Below are positions 7,377-15,292 of a DNA stretch of 64,000 nt, piece after piece (positions within the stretch are counted from its first letter, which is position 1; every line of letters begins with the position of its first letter). The notes under the pieces were generated by a model. The model was given only the letters and a program-made list of their open reading frames with translations. It was not told where the DNA came from and searched no databases. The translations under genes and the position numbers were made by a program. The stretch is from Amnibacterium flavum. GTDB lineage: Bacteria > Actinomycetota > Actinomycetes > Actinomycetales > Microbacteriaceae. Location of the stretch: NCBI RefSeq assembly GCF_003097495.1, contig NZ_QEOP01000003.1, forward strand, positions 111,841 through 175,840, given 5' to 3'.

Positions 7377-9647
7377 TCAGGCGACCCGGATGACCGTCAG
7401 ACGCTGGGTCGCACGGGTGAGCGTCACGTAGAGGGCACTGACTCCGCGCGGCTCCGCGTCGACGATCCCGTCGGGATCGACGGCGACGACCGAGTCGAAC
7501 TCGAGCCCCTTCGCGGTGCGCGGTGACATGACCGAGACGGTCTGGGCGATGCTGACTCCGCCGAGGCCGATGGACGCGCCGAACTCCTCGCGGAGCGCGG
7601 CGTGCAGTGCGCTCACACGATGGGCGGGGGCGATCACCGCGAGGGTTCCACCGCTGCCGAGCGCCTGGTCCGCGCGCACGGTGGCCATCAGCGATTCGAC
7701 GAGCTCCCGCTCGGGAACACTGATCTCGACCGGCTCCCACTCCGACTCCCGGACCGACTGCGACGCGGTGATGCTGAGTCCCAGCGAGCGCGCGGTCCTC
7801 TCCGCCAGGTCGGCGATCTGGGCGGGGGTGCGGTAGTTGACCGTGAGTTCCTCGAGCCGGAACTCTCCGCTGAGCGAGCGGATCGCATCCGACCAGTTCG
7901 ACGCGGCGACCGGCGACGACGCCTGGGCGATGTCGCCCACGATCGTGAACGAGCGCAGGGGCGCACGACGCCGCAGCAGCCGCCACTGCATGGGCGACAG
8001 TTCCTGTGCCTCGTCGACGACGATGTGGCCGTACGTCCAGCTGCGATCCGTCGATGCGCGTTCGGCCGCCGTGAGGCGGGGACCGGACTCGGCGAACCCG
8101 TCGGCGAGCGCCTCCGCGCTGACCATCCCCTCGACGCCCATGTTGCGGATCGCGTTCTCGGCATTCTCGATGTCGCGCTCGCGCTGGCGGCGGGCCGCCT
8201 GCTCGGCGGCGCCCGACGCGGTCGGCGCTTCGCCGAGCAGTTCCGCGGCCTCGTCGAGCAGCGGGACATCCGAGATGGTCCATTCGGAGCTGCGATCGCG
8301 GTGAAGCAGTGCGCGCTTCTCCTCGTTCCACTGCGGGGTGAGCGACGCCAGCCACTGCGGGCGGGCGTAGAGGTCGCCGAGGAGCTTCTCGGGGCTGAGA
8401 GGAAGCCAGGCGGTGTTGAGGAGAACCCGGACGTCCTGGCTCGAGCGGATGTCCTCTCGGATCATCCGCACGTCCTCGTCATCGATCGCGTCGCCGCGGC
8501 GTCGGAGCCGGCTGACGAGTTCGGAGGTCATGGCGGCGAGCGCATTCGAGACGAAGGTGACCCGCGCCTCGTTGTGCGGCTTGTGGCTGTCCTGGGCGCG
8601 GCGGATGGCCTTCTCGATGAGCGCCGGAGCGACCTCGAGGCGCTCGTTGTTGATCTCGACGGTCTGAACGGCGTCGGGCACGACCTGGCGCGACTGCACC
8701 GCGCGGCGCAGCAGTTCGGTCATCCGGGGTGAGCCCTTGAGAGCGGCGACGGAGGGCTCGTCATCGATCTGCGCCTCGACGCCGGGGAACAGCGAACCGA
8801 GGCTCGAGAGCACGACACCGGTCTCACCGAGCGAGGGCAGGACCTGTTCGATGTAGCGGAGGAAGCTGCGCGAGGGGCCGACCACGAGGAGCCCCGACGA
8901 GGCGAGCCGGTCGCGGTGCGTGTACAGCAGGTAGGCGGCGCGGTGCAGGGCGACCGCCGTCTTGCCGGTGCCGGGCCCGCCCTGCACGACCAGGACCCCT
9001 CGCAGCTCGGATCGGATGATGCGGTCCTGCTCCGCCTGGATGGTGGCGACGATGTCGTGCATCCGGCCGGTGCGCTGGGCGGTCAGGGCGGCCATCAGCG
9101 CGCTCTCGCCGGACAGCAGTCGGTCGGGGTCGTCGGATGCGACGTCGAAGACCTCGTCCTCGACACGGGTGACGCGGCGCCCGTCCGTGCTGAGGTGCCG
9201 GCGTGCGCGCAGCCCGAGCGGTGTCGCGGCGGTCGCCTGGTAGAACGCGCTCGCCTGCGGAACGCGCCAGTCGAGGAGGAGCGGCTGCAGGTCGGCGTCG
9301 CGGAGGCCGATGCGGCCGATGTAGCGGTGTTCACCTGCTTCGTCCTCGAGTCGACCGAAGGCGAGGCGGTCATCGACCTCGCGGAGCTGCGCGATGCGGT
9401 CCTCGTAGATGCGCGCCATGGCGTCGCGCTCGGAACGGCTCTGGTGCGTGCCGCCCGCCGGCGCGAGACGCACCCGGTCGAGCTCGTAGGCCGCTTCCGC
9501 CTTGACGGTGTCGAGCCGGGCGTAGAGCGCATCGAGGTAGCTCTGCTCGGCCTGAACCTCGCGGGCGAGCCGTGCTTCGATGTCGCGGGAGAGGTCGGCG
9601 CCGCCTCGGTCGTCCGGTACTCGTCGTGCGGTCTGCGAGTCAGTCAC
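7377..9647 (-). CDS. helD: HelD-type UvrD/Rep superfamily ATPase (RNA polymerase recycling factor)
   Basis: A 756-residue protein of the size and order seen in actinobacterial HelD. An N-terminal coiled coil occupies roughly residues 20-100 (the arm that enters the RNA polymerase secondary channel). Walker A GGPGTGKT is at 223-230, the Walker B motif 'VVDEAQELSPMQW' follows near residue 540, and helicase C-terminal motifs lie near 'KGLEFDSVV'. Actinobacterial HelD removes stalled RNA polymerase from nucleic acid and, in mycobacteria, contributes to rifampicin tolerance. The start is GTG 9647, preceded by GAGAGG. Generic UvrD-like helicase is the alternative, but the N-terminal arm and the 'RIGLRDADLQPLLLDWRVP' block point to HelD. 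Confidence 0.88.
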   Translation of the reverse strand: MTDSQTARRVPDDRGGADLSRDIEARLAREVQAEQSYLDALYARLDTVKAEAAYELDRVRLAPAGGTHQSRSERDAMARIYEDRIAQLREVDDRLAFGRLEDEAGEHRYIGRIGLRDADLQPLLLDWRVPQASAFYQATAATPLGLRARRHLSTDGRRVTRVEDEVFDVASDDPDRLLSGESALMAALTAQRTGRMHDIVATIQAEQDRIIRSELRGVLVVQGGPGTGKTAVALHRAAYLLYTHRDRLASSGLLVVGPSRSFLRYIEQVLPSLGETGVVLSSLGSLFPGVEAQIDDEPSVAALKGSPRMTELLRRAVQSRQVVPDAVQTVEINNERLEVAPALIEKAIRRAQDSHKPHNEARVTFVSNALAAMTSELVSRLRRRGDAIDDEDVRMIREDIRSSQDVRVLLNTAWLPLSPEKLLGDLYARPQWLASLTPQWNEEKRALLHRDRSSEWTISDVPLLDEAAELLGEAPTASGAAEQAARRQRERDIENAENAIRNMGVEGMVSAEALADGFAESGPRLTAAERASTDRSWTYGHIVVDEAQELSPMQWRLLRRRAPLRSFTIVGDIAQASSPVAASNWSDAIRSLSGEFRLEELTVNYRTPAQIADLAERTARSLGLSITASQSVRESEWEPVEISVPERELVESLMATVRADQALGSGGTLAVIAPAHRVSALHAALREEFGASIGLGGVSIAQTVSVMSPRTAKGLEFDSVVAVDPDGIVDAEPRGVSALYVTLTRATQRLTVIRVA

Positions 9648-9773
9648 ATCACACCTCTCTTCTCCCGGATCGGCGGGGCCGCGAACGGCGTCGGGCGTCG
9701 CAAAATCCGGGCATCGAGTCTACTCGTGCCGGACGGGGTCGAGGCGGCCCGGACACTGATCCGAGCCGGAGGG

Positions 9774-10262
9774 TCAAGATGCGCCGAAGATCGCTTCGGC
9801 GCTGTCGCACGCGGCCGGGTCGGACGCCTGGACGACCCGACGGGCCATCGAGTCGAGATCGGTGCGCTCGGACTCGTCGAGCACGTCGAACCGGTTGGCG
9901 AGAACCTCTCCGTAGCCGTTCTCGCCGCGATCGGCGGCGGAGTGCCCCTGCTCGGTGATGACAACCCAGGTGCCGCGGAGATCGGTGGGGCAGTCCTGCC
10001 GCTCGACGAGGGACTTGCCCTCCATCCGCGTGACCTGATGCGACAGTCTGCTCTTCTCCCAGCCGAGCACATCGGCGAGATCCCGGGCCCTGAGTCGGCC
10101 GTCGGGCGCACTGCGGAGCGTGGTGAGGATCTCGAAGTCGGCGACCGAGACGCCGGCATCCTGCTGTAGCCGCTGCTCGAGCTCGCGCTCGATCTTGCGG
10201 CGGAGGATGACGATGTCACGCCACAGCGAGAGCTCTGCTCGCGCGGCGGTCCGACTCGACAT
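9774..10262 (-). CDS. MarR-family transcriptional regulator
   Basis: A 162-residue winged-helix regulator. The segment 'RARDLADVLGWEKSRLSHQVTRMEGKSLVER' is the recognition helix region, followed by the wing 'DLRGTWVVITEQG'. A Trp-Glu-Lys at the start of the recognition helix marks a large actinobacterial MarR subgroup. It diverges from an NADPH-dependent FMN reductase gene across 91 bases, so control of that reductase is the simple inference. A TAGACT hexamer (minus strand, 10269-10274) lies six bases before the ATG, indicating leaderless expression. Confidence 0.9.
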   Translation of the reverse strand: MSSRTAARAELSLWRDIVILRRKIERELEQRLQQDAGVSVADFEILTTLRSAPDGRLRARDLADVLGWEKSRLSHQVTRMEGKSLVERQDCPTDLRGTWVVITEQGHSAADRGENGYGEVLANRFDVLDESERTDLDSMARRVVQASDPAACDSAEAIFGAS

Positions 10263-10292
10263 CCCCGAAGTCTAGCGCTCGCTCAGGCTGGG

Positions 10293-10320
10293 TTGACATG
10301 TCATCGAAGCGTCCTATCGT
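10293..10320 (+). promoter_or_regulatory. Promoter with palindromic operator for the FMN reductase gene
   Basis: A perfect -35 TTGACA at 10293-10298 is separated by 16 bases from TATCGT at 10315-10320. The perfect palindrome TGACATGTCA (10294-10303) overlaps the -35, a position where a bound repressor would block RNA polymerase. The divergently encoded MarR protein is the obvious candidate. The start codon TTG at 10354 follows with an AAGGAGC site. Confidence 0.6.
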
Positions 10321-10353
10321 TGACGGGTCATCCACGCCGATCAAGGAGCACAG

Positions 10354-10953
10354 TTGTCCAATTCCTCCAGTCCCGACCTCCGTATCGCCGTCATCCTCGG
10401 CAGTACCCGTCCGGGCCGTAACGGTGCCGCCGTGGCCGAATGGGTGCTCGAGCAGGCAGTCGGCCGCGAGGGAGCGACGTACGAGCTCGTGGACCTCGCC
10501 GACTTCCCGCTCCCCCACCTCGACGAGCCGGTGCCGCCGTCGATGGGGCAGTACACGAAGGATCACACCAAGGCGTGGGCGGAGAAGATCGCGGGCTTCG
10601 ACGGCTACGTGTTCGTCACCCCCGAGTACAACCACTCGACCTCCGGCGTCCTGAAGAACGCCATCGACTACCTGTACGCCGAGTGGAACAACAAGGCCGC
10701 CGCGTTCGTCAGCTACGGGTCGCTGAGCGGCGCCCGCGCCATCGAGCACCTGCGCGGGATCGCGTCCGAGCTGCAGCTCGCGCATGTCCGCCAGCAGGTG
10801 TCGTTCTCACTCGCCACCGACTTCGAGAACTACTCGGTGTTCACGCCGGGCCCCCAGCACCCCGCCTCGGTGCAGACCATGTTCGACCAGCTCGAGATGT
10901 GGGCGGGAGCCCTGAAGACGGCCCGCACGGAAGCCCTCGCCGAGGCCGCGTAG
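10354..10953 (+). CDS. NADPH-dependent FMN reductase (NAD(P)H:quinone-type flavoprotein)
   Basis: A 199-residue flavodoxin-like protein. The N-terminal 'LRIAVILGSTRPGRNGAAVAEWVLEQA' is the FMN-phosphate loop (GSTRPGR), and 'TPEYNHSTSGVLKNAIDYLY' is the second FMN contact of the NADPH-dependent FMN reductase/chromate reductase family. These soluble enzymes use NADPH to reduce FMN, quinones or azo dyes, often under redox or electrophile stress. The chosen start is TTG 10354, supported by a GGAG site; no ATG or GTG upstream fits. The palindrome-containing promoter and the divergent MarR gene suggest induction by a toxic small molecule (inference). Confidence 0.92.
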   Translation: MSNSSSPDLRIAVILGSTRPGRNGAAVAEWVLEQAVGREGATYELVDLADFPLPHLDEPVPPSMGQYTKDHTKAWAEKIAGFDGYVFVTPEYNHSTSGVLKNAIDYLYAEWNNKAAAFVSYGSLSGARAIEHLRGIASELQLAHVRQQVSFSLATDFENYSVFTPGPQHPASVQTMFDQLEMWAGALKTARTEALAEAA

Positions 10954-10978
10954 TCCCGCCGAGCTCGGAAAGTTCGAA

Positions 10979-11057
10979 GCGAGACCGCACTCGGCCCCGC
11001 GGGCTGGTCTGCCCGCGGGATCCGGCTGACGGATTCGTCCGCGAGGTGCGGTCTCGC
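10979..11057 (+). other. Multi-branched inverted-repeat structure after the FMN reductase gene
   Basis: A perfect 12-bp outer stem (10979-10990 with 11046-11057, GCGAGACCGCAC and complement) encloses a perfect 9-bp hairpin (10996-11004 with 11011-11019, loop TGGTCT) and a 5-bp hairpin (11020-11024 with 11030-11034). The predicted fold is a three-way junction beginning 25 bases after the stop codon. No U-tract follows, so it is not a textbook intrinsic terminator. It may be a 3' UTR structure or a terminator of the U-less actinobacterial type. Confidence 0.55.
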
Positions 11058-11160
11058 CTCCCTCGCTCCACCACGCGGCCTGAGCGTTCCGGTGGAGCAT
11101 GCACCTAGCGGACTTGCCCTGTTTCCGCGAACGTGGGCGCAACCGGGAGCGAATACGTGT

Positions 11161-11208
11161 ATTCCGGGCATATGCGCACGCCGGAACGTGCGCATGCGCC
11201 CGGAATAT
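11161..11208 (-). repeat. 48-base palindromic element, copy 1
   Basis: Arms 11161-11180 and 11187-11206 pair over 20 bp with two mismatches around a 6-base loop, a very stable hairpin. On the minus strand it begins 23 bases after the stop of the DUF1353 gene. Read on that strand it matches 44477-44524 (plus strand) at 40 of 48 positions, including an unbroken 16-base core. The same placement just after a stop codon in both copies suggests a mobile or duplicated 3'-end hairpin. Confidence 0.75.
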
Positions 11209-11231
11209 CCGACCTGGGGCTGGGTGGCGCG

Positions 11232-12062
11232 TCAGCTCGTTTCCTTTGTCGCCTGTTCCTCTGAGGAGCGGCGGCGGGTGAGAGAGGTCAGGCGGTCGCG
11301 GACTCGTCTGCGTGCGCGCACCTTGACCTGTCGGGTGAGGCCCACCGGGCCCCGGCGCGGGCGCGGCCCCCTGCTCCCGCTGAGGAACCAGCCCGCGATC
11401 TCGAGGAGCGCGAGCAGGAACTGGCCCACGATCGCCACGAGCGCGAACGGCGCCAGCACGACGCCGAGATAGGTGAGGGTGAACATCGGCTCGACGTCGC
11501 GTCGCCACGCGAGCGCGCCGAGCACCGGGACGAGGGCGACGGCGAAGCCCCACCATCCGAACAGTCCGAGGACCGAGGCGTACACCAGCGCGATGCCGAG
11601 CCCGATCTGGGTCGACATCAGGATCGCCTGCCATGGACGCGGCCCCCAGTACCGCTCGAGCGACACGAACCCGAACATCAGCGACGCGCGCACCGCGGAG
11701 GTGTGCCCCTCGCGCAGCGCCCGCCGGAACAGCGCGTCCGCCCTCCGCCGCTGCTCGATCCAGATGACCGGATCGGGGTTGAGCGACTCCCACCAGAGCT
11801 GGTCGTGCAGCAGAGCCGGCGCCGTGTGCCGGCCGTGGCTCGAGATGAGCCCCCACAGGAACGGCGGCACCGAGGCCAGGTCGGTCGCGTTCGCGCCTTT
11901 CGCCGGCTTGCTCTGATCGTGCGCGCGCACCGTGATCCGCTCGGCCTCGGGCCGGCCCGGCTCGAGGTAGGTGAACGGTTCGAGCAGCTGGAACGTGCCC
12001 GGAGCGCGCTGAGACAGCTGGATCCTGTCGAGTCGTCGTCCGTCCGCGCGCGCGAAGGGCAT
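11232..12062 (-). CDS. DUF1353-domain protein with C-terminal membrane segments
   Basis: A 276-residue protein. The N-terminal half carries the DUF1353 signature: 'GANATDLASVPPFLWGLISSHGRHTAPALLHDQLW' followed by 'RRRADALFRRALRE'. In that family conserved Asp and His residues suggest an enzyme or a phage-related hydrolase, but no activity is established. The second half has about three membrane helices (roughly 150-240) and a basic C-terminus of about 35 residues. Its ATG shares one base with the stop of the thioesterase gene (TGATG), so the two are translationally coupled. I do not know the function. Confidence 0.75.
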   Translation of the reverse strand: MPFARADGRRLDRIQLSQRAPGTFQLLEPFTYLEPGRPEAERITVRAHDQSKPAKGANATDLASVPPFLWGLISSHGRHTAPALLHDQLWWESLNPDPVIWIEQRRRADALFRRALREGHTSAVRASLMFGFVSLERYWGPRPWQAILMSTQIGLGIALVYASVLGLFGWWGFAVALVPVLGALAWRRDVEPMFTLTYLGVVLAPFALVAIVGQFLLALLEIAGWFLSGSRGPRPRRGPVGLTRQVKVRARRRVRDRLTSLTRRRSSEEQATKETS

Positions 12063-12514
12063 CAGCGCTCGAACACCAGGAGAGTCGACGACGCGGTCGC
12101 GAGCAGCTTGCCGGCCGCGTCGGTGAGCGTCGCCTCGGCAAACGCCGCCTTGCGTCCCACGCTCAGCACAAGCGCCTCGGCGCGCACCTCGCCGGTGTCG
12201 ACCGTCATCGGGCGCAGGTAGCTGACCTTCAGCTCAAGCGTCGTGTAGACCTGCGTCGGGCTGAGCTTGGAGTGCACGGCGCAACCGCACGCCGAGTCGA
12301 GCAGCGTCGCGGCATACCCGCCGTGCACCGTGCCGATCGGGTTGTAGGCGTGCTCGCCCGGAGTGCCGACGAAGACGGCGCGACCGTCATCGACTTCGGC
12401 GAGAGTGAAGTCGAGCGAGGTCGCGATGCCCGGGGCTCTTCCGGATCGGATCAGCGCCTGCAGCTGCTCGAGGCCCGTCGCCCCCGGGGCGACATCGTCT
12501 GCGAGTCCTGCCAT
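12062..12514 (-). CDS. PaaI-type hotdog-fold thioesterase
   Basis: About 150 residues with the hotdog thioesterase pattern: 'NPIGTVHGGYAATLLDSACGCAVHSKL' contains the HGG(x)ATLLD motif of the PaaI family, whose Asp activates water to hydrolyse acyl- or aryl-CoA. The ending 'GRKAAFAEATLTDAAGKLLATASSTLLVF' is typical. The frame can be extended to GTG 12559, but ATG 12514 has a GGGAGG site six bases before it and the upstream codons have none, so I use 12514. It is followed with one-base overlap by the DUF1353 gene. The physiological CoA ester is unknown. Confidence 0.85.
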   Translation of the reverse strand: MAGLADDVAPGATGLEQLQALIRSGRAPGIATSLDFTLAEVDDGRAVFVGTPGEHAYNPIGTVHGGYAATLLDSACGCAVHSKLSPTQVYTTLELKVSYLRPMTVDTGEVRAEALVLSVGRKAAFAEATLTDAAGKLLATASSTLLVFER

Positions 12515-12827
12515 GGCGACCTCCCGATGCTCATACGCGCTCTGGCGTTCAGTCTGCACTCAGTCTGACGCCCCACACATGACAGAAGTCTTGACAGACC
12601 TCGCGAGGCGGGAGCAATCTGTAATCCACAGAAGAACTCGCCGGGCCAGGCGCAGTCGGAGGCAACGCCCCGCCACTGGCCGACGAGTTCTTTTATTTTG
12701 TCTCGGTGCCCGCACCTCCGGTGTACCCACCACCCGTGGTGCGTTCGCCCGCAGCGCCCGGCAGGGAAGAACGAAGCCGCCCATGAGCGGTGCTCACGGG
12801 CGGCTTCGGCCGGATGCGGCGAGGGGA
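12515..12827. other. Non-coding gap between thioesterase and FKBP genes
   Basis: About 310 bases with no supported gene. It holds a strong hairpin at 12773-12807 (listed separately). On the plus strand there is a TTGACA at 12591-12596 with a weak CAATCT 18 bases later, but no gene starts downstream on that strand for 600 bases. Confidence 0.5.
12773..12807 (-). terminator. Hairpin terminator downstream of the FKBP gene
   Basis: Perfect 10-bp arms GAAGCCGCCC (12773-12782) and GGGCGGCTTC (12798-12807) enclose a loop that can itself form a short GAGC/GCTC stem. It starts 21 bases after the FKBP stop codon. The minus-strand continuation is T-poor, as is common for actinobacterial hairpin terminators. 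Confidence 0.7.
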
Positions 12828-13199
12828 TCAGCTGACGCCGAGCAGGTCGATCACGAAGATCAGGGTCTTGCCGCTCAGGTGGTGACCGGCACCGGCGGGA
12901 CCGTAGGCCAGCTCCGGCGGGATGGTCAGCTTGCGACGGCCGCCGACCCTCATGCCGGGGATGCCCTGCTGCCAACCGGCCACGAGCCGCTGCAGCGGGA
13001 AGTTGATCGACTGGCCGCGGCTCCACGACGAGTCGAACTCGTCGCCGGTGTCGTACTCGACGCCCAGGTAGTGCACGTTGACGGTCGACGAGGCGACCGC
13101 CTCGGCTCCGTCGCCCTCGACGATGTCGACGATCTCGAGGGTGGCGGGCGCCGGCCCCTCGGGGGCGTCGATCTCGGGCTTTGAGTTCAGATCAGTCAT
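12828..13199 (-). CDS. FKBP-type peptidyl-prolyl cis-trans isomerase
   Basis: A 123-residue single-domain FKBP. Motifs in order: 'VNVHYLGVEYDTGDEFDSSW', 'INFPLQRLVAGWQQGIPGMRVGGRRKLTIPPELAYG' and 'TLIFVIDLLGV', covering the rotamase active site. It catalyses proline isomerisation during folding. No signal peptide or lipobox, so it is cytoplasmic. The frame is open further upstream, but ATG 13199 begins MTDLNSKPE and has a GGGAGC site. It diverges from the M50-like gene with only 26 bases between the starts. Confidence 0.93.
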   Translation of the reverse strand: MTDLNSKPEIDAPEGPAPATLEIVDIVEGDGAEAVASSTVNVHYLGVEYDTGDEFDSSWSRGQSINFPLQRLVAGWQQGIPGMRVGGRRKLTIPPELAYGPAGAGHHLSGKTLIFVIDLLGVS

Positions 13200-13225
13200 G
13201 CTCCCAGTCAAGCGAGAATGGGTCG

Positions 13226-13972
13226 GTGGGGCAACTCGGGGAACTGTGGCAGCGGATCTCGGCGACCCAGCCGCCCCTGCCGATCTGGACCGTCGCCCTC
13301 TGCCTCGCCGTCGCGGCAGCGGTCGTGCTGCTCTCACCGATCTGGCGTCCCGCGCGGCACGCCATCACGATCGTCCACGAGGCGGGACACGGATTCGCCG
13401 CCACCCTCACCGGTCGTCGCCTCGCGGGGATCCGCCTGCACTCCGACACGTCGGGTGTCACCGTGAGCGTCGGGCGGCCCCGCGGCTTCGGCATGGCACT
13501 CACCCTGCTGGCCGGCTATCCGGCTGCTGCGCTTCTCGGCCTCGGTGCCGCCTGGCTCATCGGGATCGGGCATGCGACCGGCATGCTGTGGGCGCTGCTC
13601 GCCATCCTGCTGCTCGTGCTCGTGCAGATCCGCAACTGGTTCGGACTCTGGTCGGTCCTCGTCGTCGGCATCGCCGTGTTCGCGGCCACCTGGCTGCTGG
13701 ACCCGGCGCAGCAGGCGATCGCCGCGTCGACCATCACTGCATTCCTGCTCCTCGGTTCCCTTCGCACGAGCGTCGAGCTGCAGTCCTCCCGCCGCCGTGA
13801 AGGAGCCGGCCGGGGTCGCGGCGACTCCGACGCCGATCAGCTGGCGCGACTCAGCGGCCTGCCCGGCCTCTTCTGGGTCGCCGTGTTCGTACTGATCGCG
13901 CTCGCCTGCACGCTGCTCGGCGGTCTGCTGCTGCTCCGCATCGATCCAGCCGCATTCGTCCCCTCCGGATGA
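13226..13972 (+). CDS. M50-like membrane metallopeptidase
   Basis: About 248 residues with some six membrane segments. 'HAITIVHEAGHGFAATLTGRRLAGIRLHSDTSGVT' holds the zinc motif HEAGH and the downstream pattern of the actinobacterial M50B-like family, seen as paralogues of site-2 proteases that cut within membranes. A Ser/Arg/Gly-rich cytoplasmic loop lies near residue 200. GTG 13226 is preferred over ATG 13181, because the latter would overlap the FKBP start region. A GAGAAT hexamer (13214-13219) ends six bases before the GTG, as for a leaderless mRNA. No second Asp motif (LDG) is obvious, so proteolytic activity is not assured. Confidence 0.8.
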   Translation: MGQLGELWQRISATQPPLPIWTVALCLAVAAAVVLLSPIWRPARHAITIVHEAGHGFAATLTGRRLAGIRLHSDTSGVTVSVGRPRGFGMALTLLAGYPAAALLGLGAAWLIGIGHATGMLWALLAILLLVLVQIRNWFGLWSVLVVGIAVFAATWLLDPAQQAIAASTITAFLLLGSLRTSVELQSSRRREGAGRGRGDSDADQLARLSGLPGLFWVAVFVLIALACTLLGGLLLLRIDPAAFVPSG

Positions 13973-14000
13973 GGGATCGGGTACCCGCGCGACGACTCCG

Positions 14001-15236
14001 TCAGGCGAGGAGGGCCCGCCGGTCGGCGACCACGGCATCGAGCAGCGCCCGCTCGTCCGGTGTCGCCCCGATCGCGGCGCGGCCGCGCAGCACGCGCTGC
14101 CGTGTGTGGGCGAGCCGGGTGGAGTCCCGGACGAACGCCTTCATCGCCGTCACCTTGTCCGGCGCCCCGGGCCGTGCCGGCTGGCTGCGGGCCCAGGCGA
14201 GTCCTGTGCGCCGCCCTGCCGGACTCGACACGAGCGAGACCTCCGCGGGGGTGAACCAGCCGACGGTCGCGTACTCCGCGAGCCGCTCCCCCGTCATCCG
14301 CCTCTCGGCCCGACGCAACAGGACGATCAGCACGATCCAGGCGGCGAAGATCGGCACCTGCACGAGCAGGTAGTAGCCGATCACGTCCTGGACCACGTAG
14401 AGGGCTCCGTTCCACAGGGCGTGCAGAGCCACCGCGGGGATGAGGCCGATCAGGTACCAGCCGAACAGGGCAGGTCCCGCAGTCCGCCGGGACCCGTATC
14501 CGAGTGCGAGGCCGGTGCACGAGGTGAAGATCACGTGCGCGAACGGCGAGAAGAGGCCCCGGGCGATGAAGACGGGGATCAGCGATCCCACGCCCCCTTC
14601 GACGATGGCCGAGCCGAAGTAGAGGACGTTCTCGGTGAATGCGAACCCCGCGGCGAGGGTCGCCGCGTAGACCAGCCCGTCGATCGGACCGTCGATGTAC
14701 CGTCTCCCGACCCACAGGATGATGAGCACCCCGAACCCCTTCAGGCCCTCTTCCACCAGCGGCGCCTGCACGACCGCCTGGAGCACCTCGTTCTGCGGTG
14801 CGGTCCCGGCGACAGCGGTGGCGATCTGGACTCCGAGATCGAAGATGAGCGCTCCGGCGACCGCCACACCGGCGCCCCACAGGGCGGCGAAGAGCAGGGC
14901 GGCTCGCGGCTCGGGCTCCCACCGGTCGATCCAGCGGATCACCAGCACGACGATCGCGAGCGGGATGAGGGCGGCGATCGCGGCGATGATGACGCTGCCG
15001 AACCCGAGAGCGAGCACGAGGTAGGCGATGACCGCGAACAGGAGCAGTGCGGCGAGGGCGATGCCGATGGACACGAGCACCGTCGCCGCCATCGCGGTTC
15101 GAGCCGCGACGGGTGCGGGAGCCGGCGGCGTCTGCCACGTCGACGCACGTCCGTCAGCCGGCGGGATGACCACGTACTCGAAGGTCTTCCGCCCCGTCGG
15201 CCGGGACTGCCATTCCGGGGGCTGGGGCGCGCTCAT
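14001..15236 (-). CDS. prsW: PrsW-family intramembrane metalloprotease
   Basis: A 411-residue polytopic protein with about eight to nine membrane helices after a Pro-rich cytoplasmic N-terminus of some 45 residues. The catalytic motifs of the PrsW/CAAX-protease-like clan are present in order: Glu162-Glu163 in LVEEGLKG, 'FAFTENVLYF' (Glu202, Asn203), His234 in FAHVIFTS, and 'LHALWN' (His272, Asn276). In Bacillus PrsW cleaves the anti-sigma factor RsiW; actinobacterial members are mostly uncharacterised. A TAGGCT box (minus strand, 15243-15248) lies six bases before the ATG, so the mRNA is probably leaderless. No anti-sigma factor gene is nearby. Confidence 0.88.
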   Translation of the reverse strand: MSAPQPPEWQSRPTGRKTFEYVVIPPADGRASTWQTPPAPAPVAARTAMAATVLVSIGIALAALLLFAVIAYLVLALGFGSVIIAAIAALIPLAIVVLVIRWIDRWEPEPRAALLFAALWGAGVAVAGALIFDLGVQIATAVAGTAPQNEVLQAVVQAPLVEEGLKGFGVLIILWVGRRYIDGPIDGLVYAATLAAGFAFTENVLYFGSAIVEGGVGSLIPVFIARGLFSPFAHVIFTSCTGLALGYGSRRTAGPALFGWYLIGLIPAVALHALWNGALYVVQDVIGYYLLVQVPIFAAWIVLIVLLRRAERRMTGERLAEYATVGWFTPAEVSLVSSPAGRRTGLAWARSQPARPGAPDKVTAMKAFVRDSTRLAHTRQRVLRGRAAIGATPDERALLDAVVADRRALLA

Positions 15237-15292
15237 CAGGTCAGCCTAGGGCCGACGTCGCACCCGATCCCCGACGCTCCCGCTGCACCGGC

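Noticed and set aside
7377..9647. HelD and SNF2 proteins as parts of an anti-phage system
   Set aside because: Neither has nuclease, methylase or toxin partners nearby. HelD has the RNA-polymerase-binding arm, and the neighbours are housekeeping genes.
10807..12141. Long minus-strand frame crossing the FMN reductase end, hairpins and DUF1353 gene
   Set aside because: It covers non-coding hairpin DNA and two real genes in other frames; Arg/Pro-rich text without motifs.
12591..12620. Plus-strand promoter-like TTGACA before the FKBP gene
   Set aside because: There is no plus-strand gene within 600 bases, and the -10 is weak. Likely chance.
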